Positions 16,492 to 25,349 are shown, counted from the stretch's first letter. The stretch is DNA of 64,000 nt from an uncultured Hymenobacter sp. (GCA_913776615.1 CAJYPK010000006.1:124001-188000), one strand, 5' to 3'. A program made the numbers and translations. Notes: generated from the sequence alone by a model not told the origin.

Positions 16492-18546
16492 CTATTTCCC
16501 CACCGATACCCCGGCCGCCGTGGGCTGGCTCAGCAGGTCGAGGCTGGTTACTTTTTCGGGAAACCACACCGTCATTTCGCCCTTGCCGCGGTTGGCCCAG
16601 GCGTAGTACGGAATAGCCGTGAGCGGGCGCTGCACCGTGCTGACGGAAGTACCGCTGGCATCGAGCTGCACCACCGGCACGGTGGCCGTAAGCGTGGTCA
16701 CGCCGTTGAGCAGGCCGGGCTGGTAGGCCGCCGTAAAGGTGGCGTCGGCGGGCACAATGATGTTGCTGGCCTTGCCGTTATTATCTTGCCATTCAGCGCA
16801 GTACACTACGGGGCCGCGTTGCAGGGCCACTTTACCCAAGTCGTCTTTCACGAGCGGGTTAGCGTGGACGCGGCGGACTTCCATTGGCAGGCTTACCTCG
16901 ACTACGTCGTGCTTGCGCCACTTGCGGCTGAGCACGGCGTAGCCGTTCTGCAGCTGGTAGGTCACCGGCTTGCCGTTGATTTTGATGGTGGTCTGCTGCG
17001 CCGAGGGCTGCTCGAAGGTGTACAGGCTGGAGGGCATGGCCTCGTTGCGCGCCCAGCCGGGAATCCGCACCAGCAGGTCGAAATCGGCGCTGGACTGGGC
17101 CGGGTCCACGGTAAATTTCAGGCCGCCGTCCCAGGGATAATTATTTTCCTGGGTCAATTGCACTTTGTGTTTATTCACCGTCAGGTCGGCCTTGCCGCTC
17201 ACAAACAGGTTGGCGTAGAGGCTCCTCTCCTTCTGGGCGTACACGTAGCCGGGCAGCGCGGGCATGAGGCGGGCCAGGTTGGTGGGGCAGCACGAGCACT
17301 CAAACCAGCCCGAGCGGGCCGGCTCGGTATCGTGGTAGCTTTCAAGGCTCTTGATTTGCAAGGCGTTGCTGTAGAAGAACGACTTGCCATCGAGCCCCAC
17401 GCCCGAAATCAGGCCGTTGTAGAGCACTTTCTCCATCACGTCCACGTACTTGCTGTCGCCGTGGAGCTGAAACATGCGCTCGTTCCAGAACACGTCGGCC
17501 ACCGAGGCGCAGGTTTCGTTGTAGGCCGTAGCGTTGGGCAACTCGTAGTTGGCCCCGAAGCGCTCGCCGCTGCCGACGGCCCCGGTGCCGCCCGTCACGT
17601 ACATCTTCTTCGTTACCATGTTATTCCAGATGGAATCAACGGCCGTCAGCATACCCTTGTCGCCGGTGAGGGCGGCCACGTCGGCCATGGCCGAGTAGAG
17701 GTATTCGGCGCGCACGGCGTGGCCCACGGCCTCGGTCTGGGCCACCACGGGCTTGTGGTCCTGCCAGTACGAGCCGTTTTTCCAGGTGTCGTTGCTCTTG
17801 GGGTCGTAGCCCTTGTACTGGCCGCGGGCTTCGAGGAAGAACTTGGCCGTGTTCAAGTACTTAGGCTGGCCGGTAACGCGGTAGAGCCGCACCAGGCCCA
17901 TTTCCACAATCTCGTGGCCGGGGGCCACGCTGCGCTTGCCGGGGCCGAACACCGCGCACACCAGGTCGGCATTTTTGAGGGCGATGTCGAGCAAATTACG
18001 CTTGCCGGTGGCTTCGTAGTGGGCCACGGCGGCCTCGTAGAGGTGGCCGGCGTTGTAAAGCTCGTGGCTGAGCTCGCGCTCCTTTTCCCAGCGCTCCTTA
18101 CCGGCCCAGTGGTGCGGGTGGGCCGGGTCGATGGTGCGGGCGGTGTAGAGGTAGCCGTCGGGCTCCTGAGCCGCGCCCACTTTCTTAATCAGCTCATCCA
18201 CATAGGCATCGAGCTTTTTGTCGGGGTACACGCTGAGCGAATACGATGCGCCTTCGATGGTTTTATAGATGTCGGTATCATCGAAGGGAAACACCGTGGC
18301 AAACTTGCCCGAGTGGGCGGCGGCCATCTCGAAGTTCTTTACCCGATTGGTGCTCTCGCAGCGCGCAAACGAGGCCGGGATGGTGACATCGGTATTCGTT
18401 TTGAGGCGCGGCAGCCAGAAGCTGTCCGTCAGCTTGACCTTGGTAAAGGGCACGGCCTGAATGGGATAGTCGGACTGCTGCTGCGCGGCGGCGGGCAGCG
18501 CGGCCGCCAGGCCCAGCCCGAGCAGGAAGCGTGTAGTAGCTAGCAT
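16492..18546 (-). CDS. GH127 beta-L-arabinofuranosidase
   Basis: 684 residues from ATG 18546, the usual size for the family. Signal peptide 1-22 (ALPAAAQ), so periplasmic. The first 450 residues are the (alpha/alpha)6 barrel. The catalytic zinc site of HypBA1-like enzymes is visible: Glu344 and Cys346 in YNETCAS, then Cys417, Cys419 and the following Cys420 in ECSCCPTN; the Cys419 equivalent is the expected nucleophile. Other landmarks are VPFTKVKLTDSFW near the start and EIVEMGLVRLYRVTG. The family removes beta-L-arabinofuranose, as in extensin-type hydroxyproline arabinosides. It is followed upstream on the same strand by the GH27 gene (57-base gap), so the two form an operon devoted to less common L-arabinose linkages (inference). 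Confidence 0.95.
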   Translation of the reverse strand: MLATTRFLLGLGLAAALPAAAQQQSDYPIQAVPFTKVKLTDSFWLPRLKTNTDVTIPASFARCESTNRVKNFEMAAAHSGKFATVFPFDDTDIYKTIEGASYSLSVYPDKKLDAYVDELIKKVGAAQEPDGYLYTARTIDPAHPHHWAGKERWEKERELSHELYNAGHLYEAAVAHYEATGKRNLLDIALKNADLVCAVFGPGKRSVAPGHEIVEMGLVRLYRVTGQPKYLNTAKFFLEARGQYKGYDPKSNDTWKNGSYWQDHKPVVAQTEAVGHAVRAEYLYSAMADVAALTGDKGMLTAVDSIWNNMVTKKMYVTGGTGAVGSGERFGANYELPNATAYNETCASVADVFWNERMFQLHGDSKYVDVMEKVLYNGLISGVGLDGKSFFYSNALQIKSLESYHDTEPARSGWFECSCCPTNLARLMPALPGYVYAQKERSLYANLFVSGKADLTVNKHKVQLTQENNYPWDGGLKFTVDPAQSSADFDLLVRIPGWARNEAMPSSLYTFEQPSAQQTTIKINGKPVTYQLQNGYAVLSRKWRKHDVVEVSLPMEVRRVHANPLVKDDLGKVALQRGPVVYCAEWQDNNGKASNIIVPADATFTAAYQPGLLNGVTTLTATVPVVQLDASGTSVSTVQRPLTAIPYYAWANRGKGEMTVWFPEKVTSLDLLSQPTAAGVSVGK

Positions 18547-18603
18547 AGTACTTCGGAGAAAGGAGAGATTATCGAACAGCCAACAGCGGCCAAATAGTGC
18601 GGC

Positions 18604-20454
18604 TTACTTCCCGGTCGTGCGGGCCGAGATGCGGTAAAACCCGGCCCCGTGCCGCCGAATGTAGGGCGCAAACTCCTGCGAGAAAACGCCCACCGGCCGG
18701 CCGGTCCATAAATCCTGCACCGCGGCGCTGCCAGTCAGCCCCAGCTCGCGCAGGGCCACGGGCACGCGCACCGAGTCGGCGGGCGGGGGCAGCATGGGAC
18801 TTTGGGTAAAGACGAAAAACTGCATGGAGCCGCCCGTATTCTGGCCGGCGGCGGCCCGGTCGAGCCCCACGCCGGTGGTAAAGCGCGTGTAGCCGGCCGG
18901 CACGTCGTAGGTTATCAGCGAGTTGGCGTGGGTGCCGATACCGGCCGGATAGGTTTGGCCGGCCACGACCAGCGGGCCACCGCTCACGCTCTTGTTGGCC
19001 GTGGTCTGGCCCCAGCCGGCGGTGGCCGCCTGCCAGGGCAGGGTGTTGAGGGGCAACTGCTGGGTGCCATCGGCGCTGAGCAACGTGGGGTTGAGCCAGT
19101 CGGCGTGGTCCCAGGCGGTGCCGTCGGCCCCGCCGCGCACGTTGAGGTAGAGCTTATTAGCCCCGGCCAAATCCACCGTAAGCGTGGCCTGGGGCGTTTG
19201 GCGGTTGATAAGCGGGCTGGCCGCGGCGGCGGCGCTGGCGGGGGCCGGCTCCTGGTCCTGGGCGTTGAAGAGGGCCAGAAACTTGTCGCCGGTCTTGGGG
19301 TCGTCGGCCACCCAGCCCACGAGGTCGCCGCGCCGGAACAATTGGCGGTTGTGGGTGCTAGCCTTGTTGACGGCCAGCACGCGGGGGTTGGTAATGAGGG
19401 CCAGGGTGGCGGGCGAATTGCTGGGCAGGTCGCCGCCAAACATGAGCGGCGAGCGGAAGATGCTCCACAGCGTCATGAGCGTGCGCTGCTCGTCGGGGGT
19501 AAAGCGCGTCTGGCGGTCGTCGCCGCGCTCGGCCCGGATGCCCAGGCGACCCAGCGGCAGCATGTCGGCATCGGGCCAGGCCCCGGGGGCGATAAACGGC
19601 GCCCAGCGGGCGCACACCTCGAAGTGCTCCTTGAGCTGCTCCCAGCTGTCCCAGAAGTCGCCCACGGTACGCCACATATTGGCGTGCTGCTGGGCGTGGC
19701 GGGCCTCGGCAATGGGCGTTTCGCCGGGCGACATGCTGAATACTATGCGGCGCCCCGTGCGGTCGATGGCCTTGCGAATCAGCTCAATCTCGCCCTTGTG
19801 GTAGGGCTCCGAGAGGTCGTCAATCTTCACGAAATCAACGCCCCAGCTCGCGTACAGCTCCATCAGCGAGTTGTAGTACTCCTGCGCCCCGGGCCGGTCG
19901 GGCACGATGGTGTACATGTCGTGCAGCCACTGGCACTGCCCGTCCTTGGTATAGATGTCGGCAGCTGTGCGCTGGGTGCCCTTGATGGGCAGCTTGCGCT
20001 GCACGGCCACCACGGGCACGCCGCGCATGAGGTGAATGCCGAATTTCAGGCCCTTGGCGTGCAGATAATCGGCCAGCGGCTTGAAGCCTTTGCCCCCGGC
20101 GGCCGAGGGAAAGCGGTTGGGCGCGGGCACGAAGCGGCCGTACTCGTCGAGGTTCCAGTCGGGGTTTTTCTCGTTGTAGCCGTGGGCAGTGTCGTTGCCC
20201 ACGTACCAGCGGATATCCACCACCACGTATTCCCAGCCGCTGGCCTTCAAGTGCTTGGCCATGTAGTCGGCGTTGGCCTTGGTTTCGGCCTCGGTCACGG
20301 TGGGGCCGTAGCAGTCCCAGCTGTTCCAGCCCATCGGGGGCGTGGCGGCCCACTGGTGGAAGTCGGACTTGGGGGCGGCTTTTTGAGCGAGGGCCGGCTG
20401 GGTCAGGGCTAGGGTCAGCGCGCTGCTACGGAGCAGCTTTTTCACTAGGGGCAT
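18604..20454 (-). CDS. GH27 glycosidase with inserted NPCBM domain (alpha-galactosidase or beta-L-arabinopyranosidase)
   Basis: 616 residues from ATG 20454, with signal peptide 1-24 (ALAQ). The GH27 barrel starts TPPMGWNSWDCYG; nucleophile Asp212 lies in DFVKIDD and the acid/base is Asp266 in VGDFWDSW. At the loop where alpha-galactosidases carry two adjacent Asp (DDCW), this protein has VDIRW with Ile81, so the second substrate-binding Asp is missing. Residues about 420-545 are an NPCBM carbohydrate-binding domain (KLYLNVRGGADG, GIGTHANSLITYDVP) set inside the C-terminal beta domain, which resumes at VRVPVALRELGL. The substitution and the arabinose context make beta-L-arabinopyranosidase plausible; alpha-galactosidase is the alternative. 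Divergent from the GH43 at 20714, with operator-like sites between. Confidence 0.9.
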   Translation of the reverse strand: MPLVKKLLRSSALTLALTQPALAQKAAPKSDFHQWAATPPMGWNSWDCYGPTVTEAETKANADYMAKHLKASGWEYVVVDIRWYVGNDTAHGYNEKNPDWNLDEYGRFVPAPNRFPSAAGGKGFKPLADYLHAKGLKFGIHLMRGVPVVAVQRKLPIKGTQRTAADIYTKDGQCQWLHDMYTIVPDRPGAQEYYNSLMELYASWGVDFVKIDDLSEPYHKGEIELIRKAIDRTGRRIVFSMSPGETPIAEARHAQQHANMWRTVGDFWDSWEQLKEHFEVCARWAPFIAPGAWPDADMLPLGRLGIRAERGDDRQTRFTPDEQRTLMTLWSIFRSPLMFGGDLPSNSPATLALITNPRVLAVNKASTHNRQLFRRGDLVGWVADDPKTGDKFLALFNAQDQEPAPASAAAAASPLINRQTPQATLTVDLAGANKLYLNVRGGADGTAWDHADWLNPTLLSADGTQQLPLNTLPWQAATAGWGQTTANKSVSGGPLVVAGQTYPAGIGTHANSLITYDVPAGYTRFTTGVGLDRAAAGQNTGGSMQFFVFTQSPMLPPPADSVRVPVALRELGLTGSAAVQDLWTGRPVGVFSQEFAPYIRRHGAGFYRISARTTGK

Positions 20455-20510
20455 GAATAGGCGGGCGGGAATAGCGACGGACATTACGAGGGGCAATGAG
20501 CGGCCGCAAG

Positions 20511-20530
20511 TTAGGGCATCGTTTGTTTAA
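20511..20530. promoter_or_regulatory. Possible weak LacI-type operator before GH27
   Basis: TTAGGGCATCGTTTGTTTAA keeps the central CG and matches the 56453 palindrome at 14 of 20 positions by my alignment. It lies 57 bases before the GH27 ATG. Weak but well placed. Confidence 0.4.
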
Positions 20531-20660
20531 TATGCCAGCTGAAAGGCAGAAAAATCAGCTCCCCGTCTTCCGCCCCACCTCTTCGATACGCGAGACAAGT
20601 TTTTGTAAAACAGATTTTTGTCTACCTGATAATTTTTACTTAACAACCAAAAATTTCTCT

Positions 20661-20668
20661 TACATTTG
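20661..20668 (+). promoter_or_regulatory. Bacteroidota -7 promoter box before GH43-lectin gene
   Basis: TACATTTG matches the TAnnTTTG consensus exactly, 46 bases before the ATG at 20714. It abuts the operator at 20668, so repressor binding would block transcription start. No clear -33 TTG box is seen at the expected spacing. Confidence 0.6.
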
Positions 20669-20687
20669 TGCACAATCGTTTGCGTAA
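20668..20687. promoter_or_regulatory. LacI-type operator in the GH27/GH43 divergent region
   Basis: GTGCACAATCGTTTGCGTAA matches the 56453 palindrome at 15 of 20 positions and keeps the ACAATCG core. It begins at the last base of the -7 box TACATTTG. Confidence 0.78.
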
Positions 20688-20713
20688 ACTTCTTCTTTTC
20701 CCACCCAACCCGC

Positions 20714-22495
20714 ATGAAAAACCTATCCCCCCCGCGCCGGCGGACTACCGGCGTGCGCCCCACCCTAGTGCCCGGCCGTTGCGGCCGGCGCCTCAGTTTC
20801 TTACTCGCGTGGCTGGTGAGCCTGCTGGCCACCCCGGCCGCCCACGCGCTGCAAGGCAACGACAATTGCCACGACCCTTCGACCATTATCAAGGAGGGTA
20901 ACAAATACTGGATTTTTACCACCGGCACCGACATCTACGCCATGTATTCCACCGATTTGGTGAACTGGCAGTCGGGCTCGCGCTCGGTATTCAACGGCGT
21001 GCAGCCCAGTTGGATAGCCAACCGCGTACCGGGCTTCGACCGCACCAAGGACACGTACTGGGCCCCCGAGTGCGTGTACCGCAACGGCAAGTACTACCTG
21101 TACTATTCGTGCTCGAAATTCGGCACCAACACCTCGGCCATCGGCCTGGCCACCAACGTGACGCTCGACCCGGCCAGCCCCAACTACAACTGGGTGGACC
21201 AGGGCGAGGTAGTCTCGACCAGTAGCAGCAGCGCCGAGAACGCCATCGACCCCGGCATCGTCACCGACGCCAGCGGCCGGGTGTGGATGACCTACGGCTC
21301 GTTTTTCAAGGGCATCAAGCTCGTGCAGCTCGATACCACCACCGGCAAGCGCCTGAATACTACCTCGTACTGGCTGGCCGGCAACGTGGGCAGCGACGGC
21401 ACCACGCGGGGCAACAGCGGCAGTGAAGCGCCCTACATCGTGCGCAACGGCTCGTATTACTACCTGTTTCTCAACAAGGGCGCGTGCTGCAAGGGCTCCA
21501 GCAGCACCTACTACGTGGTGGTGGGACGCAGCACCAGCATCACCGGCCCCTACCTCGACCGCAACGGCGTGGACCTCAATAAGAACGGCGGCACCACGCT
21601 CATCGCCACCAAGGGCAACTACGTGGGGCCGGGCTGCGTGGGCCTGTTCGTGGAAAACGGCGTGAACTACCTCACCCACCACTACTACGATAGCAACCAG
21701 AACGGCCGCGCCCGCCTCAGCGTGGGCAACCTGGGCTGGGACGGGTCGGCCTGGCCCTTCATCACCCGCGACTGGCTGGCCGCCGGCCGCTACACCCTCA
21801 CCAATAAGAACAGCGGCCTCGTGTGGGATGCCTGGGGCTGCACCGGGGCCTCGGGCCAGGCCATTGCCCAGGGCAGCGGCGCGGGCCGTACCTGCCAGCA
21901 GTGGGATCTTACGCCCGACGGCAACGGCGAGTATAAAATCACCAACGCGCTGGGTGGCCTCTCGGCCGACGTACTCAACAATTCGCCCGCCAACGGGGCC
22001 AAGCTCCAGCTCTACGCCTACAGCGGCATTGCCGGGCAGCGCTTCAAAATCGAGCGCACCAACGCTAACTCCTTCGTGCTGGCCTCGGTAAATGGCAACC
22101 GGGTGGTGGAAGTGCCCGCCTGCTCGACCACGGCCGGCGTCCAGCTGGCGCTTTATGATTACCTGGGCAATACCTGCCAGCAGTGGGGCATCACCAGCAC
22201 GGCGACGGCCCGCACCGCTACCGCGCTGGCCGGCCAGCCGGCCGCTGCCGCCGAGCAATTCAGCGTGTACCCCAACCCGGCCGGGCAGGGTCGCTTCGTA
22301 GTCAGCCTGGGTGCGGAGCTGGTGGCCGGCCCCGTCACGCTCACCCTCACCGACGGGCTGGGCCGCCGGGTATACACGCGCACCAGCGTCGGGCAGGCCA
22401 CGCTGCCGGTGGAAACCGAGCTGCGGGCGGGCCTCTACGTACTGCGCGTGCAGGGCGCGACGGGCAGCGCCGTGCAAAAGGTGGTGGTGGAGTAA
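20714..22495 (+). CDS. Secreted GH43 arabinanase with ricin-type lectin and T9SS sorting domains
   Basis: 593 residues from ATG 20714. Long signal region (1-42, ending AAHALQ). The GH43 domain (about 45-350) has Asp54 (CHDPSTI), Asp179 (NAIDPGIV) and Glu238 (SEAPYIV), and the ACCKGSSSTYYVVVGRS segment of endo-arabinanases. Residues about 355-495 are a ricin B-like beta-trefoil (YTLTNKNSGLVWDAWG, GRTCQQWDLTP, NTCQQWGI), a carbohydrate-binding module. Residues about 515-593 are a type IX secretion C-terminal domain starting FSVYPNPAGQGRF and ending VQKVVVE. It is therefore exported to the surface or medium to open arabinan chains. Paralogue of 49877-51562 with identical layout. A terminator follows at 22511. 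Confidence 0.93.
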   Translation: MKNLSPPRRRTTGVRPTLVPGRCGRRLSFLLAWLVSLLATPAAHALQGNDNCHDPSTIIKEGNKYWIFTTGTDIYAMYSTDLVNWQSGSRSVFNGVQPSWIANRVPGFDRTKDTYWAPECVYRNGKYYLYYSCSKFGTNTSAIGLATNVTLDPASPNYNWVDQGEVVSTSSSSAENAIDPGIVTDASGRVWMTYGSFFKGIKLVQLDTTTGKRLNTTSYWLAGNVGSDGTTRGNSGSEAPYIVRNGSYYYLFLNKGACCKGSSSTYYVVVGRSTSITGPYLDRNGVDLNKNGGTTLIATKGNYVGPGCVGLFVENGVNYLTHHYYDSNQNGRARLSVGNLGWDGSAWPFITRDWLAAGRYTLTNKNSGLVWDAWGCTGASGQAIAQGSGAGRTCQQWDLTPDGNGEYKITNALGGLSADVLNNSPANGAKLQLYAYSGIAGQRFKIERTNANSFVLASVNGNRVVEVPACSTTAGVQLALYDYLGNTCQQWGITSTATARTATALAGQPAAAAEQFSVYPNPAGQGRFVVSLGAELVAGPVTLTLTDGLGRRVYTRTSVGQATLPVETELRAGLYVLRVQGATGSAVQKVVVE

Positions 22496-22510
22496 GAGGC
22501 TGAATTAAGG

Positions 22511-22550
22511 GAAGGTCAATGGCATGGGGCTACGCTATTGACCTTCTTTT
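22511..22550 (+). terminator. Rho-independent terminator after GH43-lectin gene
   Basis: GAAGGTCAAT (22511-22520) pairs with ATTGACCTTC (22537-22546) and is followed by TTTT, 16 bases past the stop. Confidence 0.8.
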
Positions 22551-22586
22551 AAGATTTTTGAATTGATTATCAGATTAATACCTATC

Positions 22587-22630
22587 TTTACGCTACCCAG
22601 GCGTGAGGTCTCACGCCTGGGTAGCGTAAA
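22587..22630. repeat. Perfect 44-base palindrome upstream of helD
   Basis: Two 21-bp arms (TTTACGCTACCCAGGCGTGAG and its complement) flank a 2-base centre GT. It lies 122 bases before the helD start, in a region that is formally open in the helD frame but reads as noncoding. Confidence 0.8.
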
Positions 22631-22751
22631 AGTGAATACTGACCTAGAACCCGCTATAAATAGCCCAAAAAGGCTGTTAGCATTAGCCAAAGCTGGCCAT
22701 ATTTACGAGCGAAGCGAAGCAATCGCCCCCAAACGACGACCTTTGCGGCTT

Positions 22752-24818
22752 ATGTTGAACGAGCCGCACGCGATGAACGCCACGGAGCAGGAAGAACGGG
22801 AATACCTCGAAGAAATCAAGGAGAAATTAGCGCTGGCCATTCGGCGCGGCGACGAGGCCGTCCGGCAGTTTGCCGACGAGCTGCGGCAGAAGAAGCAGTA
22901 CATCCACGAGCACCAGTCGGGCATGGACGAGGCCGACATGGTGGCCGCCGACCAGTCCATCAACCGCATGGCCTTCACCGGCGAAGCGGCCGTGGCCCGC
23001 AAGCGCCGGCTGCTCAAGCTCAGCCAGTCGCCTTACTTCGGCCGCATCGATTTTGCGCCGCCGGGCCAGGCCAGCGCGGCGGTATACATCGGGGTGTATG
23101 CTTTTTTGGATGAGCAGCAGCGCCAAAGCCTGATTTACGACTGGCGGGCACCCATCTCGTCGATGTTTTACGACTACGAGCCGGGGCCGGCCGCCTACGA
23201 CACGCCGGCCGGCCCGGTGCCGGGCACCATTGAGCGCAAGCGGCAGTATAAAATCCGCGATGGCCGGCTGGAATACCTGCTCGAAAACGACGTGAACATC
23301 CACGACGACGTGTTGCAGCGCGAGCTGGCCAAGTCATCGGACGACAAGCTGAAGAACATCGTGGCGACCATTCAGCGCGACCAGAACGCGGTGATTCGCA
23401 ACGAGACCGCGCCGGTGATGGTGATTCAGGGTGTGGCGGGCTCGGGCAAAACCTCGATTGCCCTGCACCGCATCGCGTTTTTGCTCTACCGCTACCGCGA
23501 GACCATCGCGGCCCGCAACGTGCTCATCATCTCGCCCAACAAGGTCTTTGCCGACTACATCTCCAACGTGCTGCCCGAGCTGGGCGAGGAGCACATTCCG
23601 GAGCTGGGCATGGAGGAGCTGGCCGCCGACCTGCTCGAAAACCGCTACCCCTTCCAGACTTTCTTCGAGCAGGTCGCCGCGCTGCTCGAACGCCCCGACC
23701 CCGCCTTTATCGAGCGCATCCGATTTAAATCGTCGGTGGAGTTCTTATCCCAGCTCAACCGCTACCTGCTGCACGTGGAGAACAACTACTTCAGCGGCAG
23801 TGAGCTGCGGGTGGGGCGCACCGTGGTGCCGCTGGCCTTTATCGTGGGGCGGTTCAAGGCCTACCACCGGGTGCCGCTGCTCAAGCGCTTCCCGCAGGTG
23901 GCCCAGGACGTGCGCACCTACGTGCGCGACGCCGCCGGCCGCAAGCTCACCGGCCAGGAGAAGGCTACTATCGGCGAGGCCGTGCCGCGCATGTTCCGGT
24001 TTGGGCAGGTGCTGGATTTTTACCGCGACTTTTACCACTGGCTGGGGCGGCCCGAGCTTTTTCGCTACGAGCCGGGCCAGCGCCTGGAGTACGCCGACGT
24101 CTTCGCCCTCATCTACCTGCGCATCCGGCTCGAAGGGCTCGATGCCTACGCCCACGTCAAGCACCTGGTAGTGGACGAGATGCAGGATTACACCCCCGTG
24201 CAGTACGCGGTGCTGGCCCGCATCTTCACCTGCCGCAAAACCATCCTGGGCGACGTGAGCCAGACGGTGAACCCCTACAGCGCGTCGTCGGCCGAAACCA
24301 TCGAGCGCGTGTTTCCGCAGGCCGAGCTTGTCAAGCTCTACCGCAGCTACCGCTCCACCATCGAGATTACGACCTTCGCCCAGCGCATCGTGCCCAACCC
24401 CGACCTGCTGCCGCTGGAGCGCCACGGGCCGGTGCCGCAGGTGCTGGGCTTCGCTACGCCGGCGGCGGAACTGGAGGCAATTAAAGACCTGATAGCGAGC
24501 TTTCAGGCTAGTGGCGGCCAGTCGCTGGGCATCATCTGCAAAACCCAGCGGCAGGCGGCGCGGGCGCACGAGGCGCTGCAAGCGCCCGGTGTGCAGCTGC
24601 TCACGGCCGAGTCGGCCGCCATGCGGGAGCGCGTGGTTATTACCACTGCCCACCTGGCCAAGGGGCTGGAATTTGATGAGGTTATCGTGCCCTTTGCCAC
24701 GGCCCGCACCTACCACACTGAGGTCGATAAGGGGATGCTGTACGTGGCCTGTACCCGGGCTATGCACCGGCTCACGCTCACCCACGCGGGCGAGCTGACT
24801 GCTTTTTTGGCAGCCTAG
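22752..24818 (+). CDS. helD: HelD-like UvrD-family helicase (RNA polymerase recycling factor)
   Basis: 688 residues from ATG 22752 (ATG 22773 possible). The frame is open back to 22563 but that part crosses a perfect palindrome and is not protein-like. Residues 1-70 are an acidic coiled coil (EEREYLEEIKEKLALAI), as in HelD N-termini. The 1A domain carries Walker A GVAGSGKTSIALHR (Lys233), later VVDEMQDYTPVQ (Asp475/Glu476, Walker B), GDVSQTVNPYS, LYRSYRST and the C-terminal TTAHLAKGLEFDEV with YVACTRAMHRL. HelD proteins bind RNA polymerase and use ATP to release nucleic acids from stalled complexes. The box GACCTTTG at 22738 resembles a -7 element and would give an almost leaderless mRNA. A hairpin directly follows the stop. 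Confidence 0.92.
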   Translation: MLNEPHAMNATEQEEREYLEEIKEKLALAIRRGDEAVRQFADELRQKKQYIHEHQSGMDEADMVAADQSINRMAFTGEAAVARKRRLLKLSQSPYFGRIDFAPPGQASAAVYIGVYAFLDEQQRQSLIYDWRAPISSMFYDYEPGPAAYDTPAGPVPGTIERKRQYKIRDGRLEYLLENDVNIHDDVLQRELAKSSDDKLKNIVATIQRDQNAVIRNETAPVMVIQGVAGSGKTSIALHRIAFLLYRYRETIAARNVLIISPNKVFADYISNVLPELGEEHIPELGMEELAADLLENRYPFQTFFEQVAALLERPDPAFIERIRFKSSVEFLSQLNRYLLHVENNYFSGSELRVGRTVVPLAFIVGRFKAYHRVPLLKRFPQVAQDVRTYVRDAAGRKLTGQEKATIGEAVPRMFRFGQVLDFYRDFYHWLGRPELFRYEPGQRLEYADVFALIYLRIRLEGLDAYAHVKHLVVDEMQDYTPVQYAVLARIFTCRKTILGDVSQTVNPYSASSAETIERVFPQAELVKLYRSYRSTIEITTFAQRIVPNPDLLPLERHGPVPQVLGFATPAAELEAIKDLIASFQASGGQSLGIICKTQRQAARAHEALQAPGVQLLTAESAAMRERVVITTAHLAKGLEFDEVIVPFATARTYHTEVDKGMLYVACTRAMHRLTLTHAGELTAFLAA

Positions 24819-24825
24819 CTAATTG

Positions 24826-24880
24826 CTGGTCCCGCTGGTGCGAGTTACGGCTGCGCCTAAACTCGCACCAGCGGGACCAG
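24826..24880. repeat. Inverted repeat after helD, GAGTTACG...AAACTC family
   Basis: 21-bp arms 24826-24846 and 24860-24880 (CTGGTCCCGCTGGTGCGAGTT and complement) flank a 13-base loop. The inner part GCGAGTTACGGCTGCGCCTAAACTCGC resembles the repeats at 38621, 44142 and 44308. It starts 8 bases after the helD stop and may act as a terminator. Confidence 0.8.
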
Positions 24881-24956
24881 CGGGCCAGCTCACGCCCCGG
24901 CGCAGCACGAACGCCTTCCCACCCGTATAGCCTCCCGTTCCCCATCCCCTTTTCCC

Positions 24957-25349
24957 ATGCCCATCCTCACCATTCTTGATGAAACGGCTAGCGGCAACGT
25001 GCTGCACAGATTGGAGTTGGAAATCGACCAGGAAATACTCACCGTGGGCGAGCTCATTGCCCGGCGCGTGCACGACGAAGTAGCGGCCTACAACGAGCGG
25101 CAGAGCGGCACTTTCCAGGGTTTGGTGCAGCCGGTCGAGTCGGAGCGCGTACTCAATGGCTACCGGCTGCGACCTACCAAGCTCATCGATGCCGAGCAGC
25201 AGGTGTACCGCGCCCTCGAGGCCTTCCAGAACAACGGTTTTTTTGTGCTCGTCAACGACCGCCAGGCCGAAAGCCTGGACGAAGAAGTGTGGCTGGGCGA
25301 GGGTGCCACGGCCAGCTTTTTGAAACTTACCCCGCTGGTGGGCGGCTAG
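24957..25349 (+). CDS. MoaD/ThiS-like beta-grasp protein with C-terminal Gly-Gly
   Basis: 130 residues from ATG 24957. I recognise no named family, but the layout is that of ubiquitin-like sulfur carriers. An N-terminal beta hairpin (ILTILDETASGNVLHRLELE) leads to a helix after TVGELIARRVHDEVAAY. A central insertion of about 45 residues follows, then FFVLVNDRQAESLDEEVWLGEG and a final strand FLKLTPLVGG ending exactly at the stop codon. The end parallels MoaD (FPPVxGG) and ThiS (VxGG), whose terminal Gly is activated by E1-like enzymes. No E1-like, JAB or molybdopterin gene is in the window. The stop lies 5 bases before the start of the DUF4132 gene, so the two are almost surely cotranscribed and functionally tied. 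Confidence 0.75.
   Translation: MPILTILDETASGNVLHRLELEIDQEILTVGELIARRVHDEVAAYNERQSGTFQGLVQPVESERVLNGYRLRPTKLIDAEQQVYRALEAFQNNGFFVLVNDRQAESLDEEVWLGEGATASFLKLTPLVGG

Noticed and set aside
16786..18543. Long reading frame of 585 codons antisense to GH127
   Set aside because: GH127 on the other strand has a signal peptide and all catalytic residues. The antisense product is His/Val/Gly-rich, the usual shadow of a high-GC gene.
18802..20412. Long reading frame of 536 codons antisense to GH27
   Set aside because: Same pattern of His/Gly/Val-rich antisense shadow; the GH27 frame carries the family motifs.
22563..22751. Upstream extension of the helD frame
   Set aside because: It reads through the perfect palindrome at 22587-22630, and HelD proteins begin with the acidic coiled coil that follows the later ATG.
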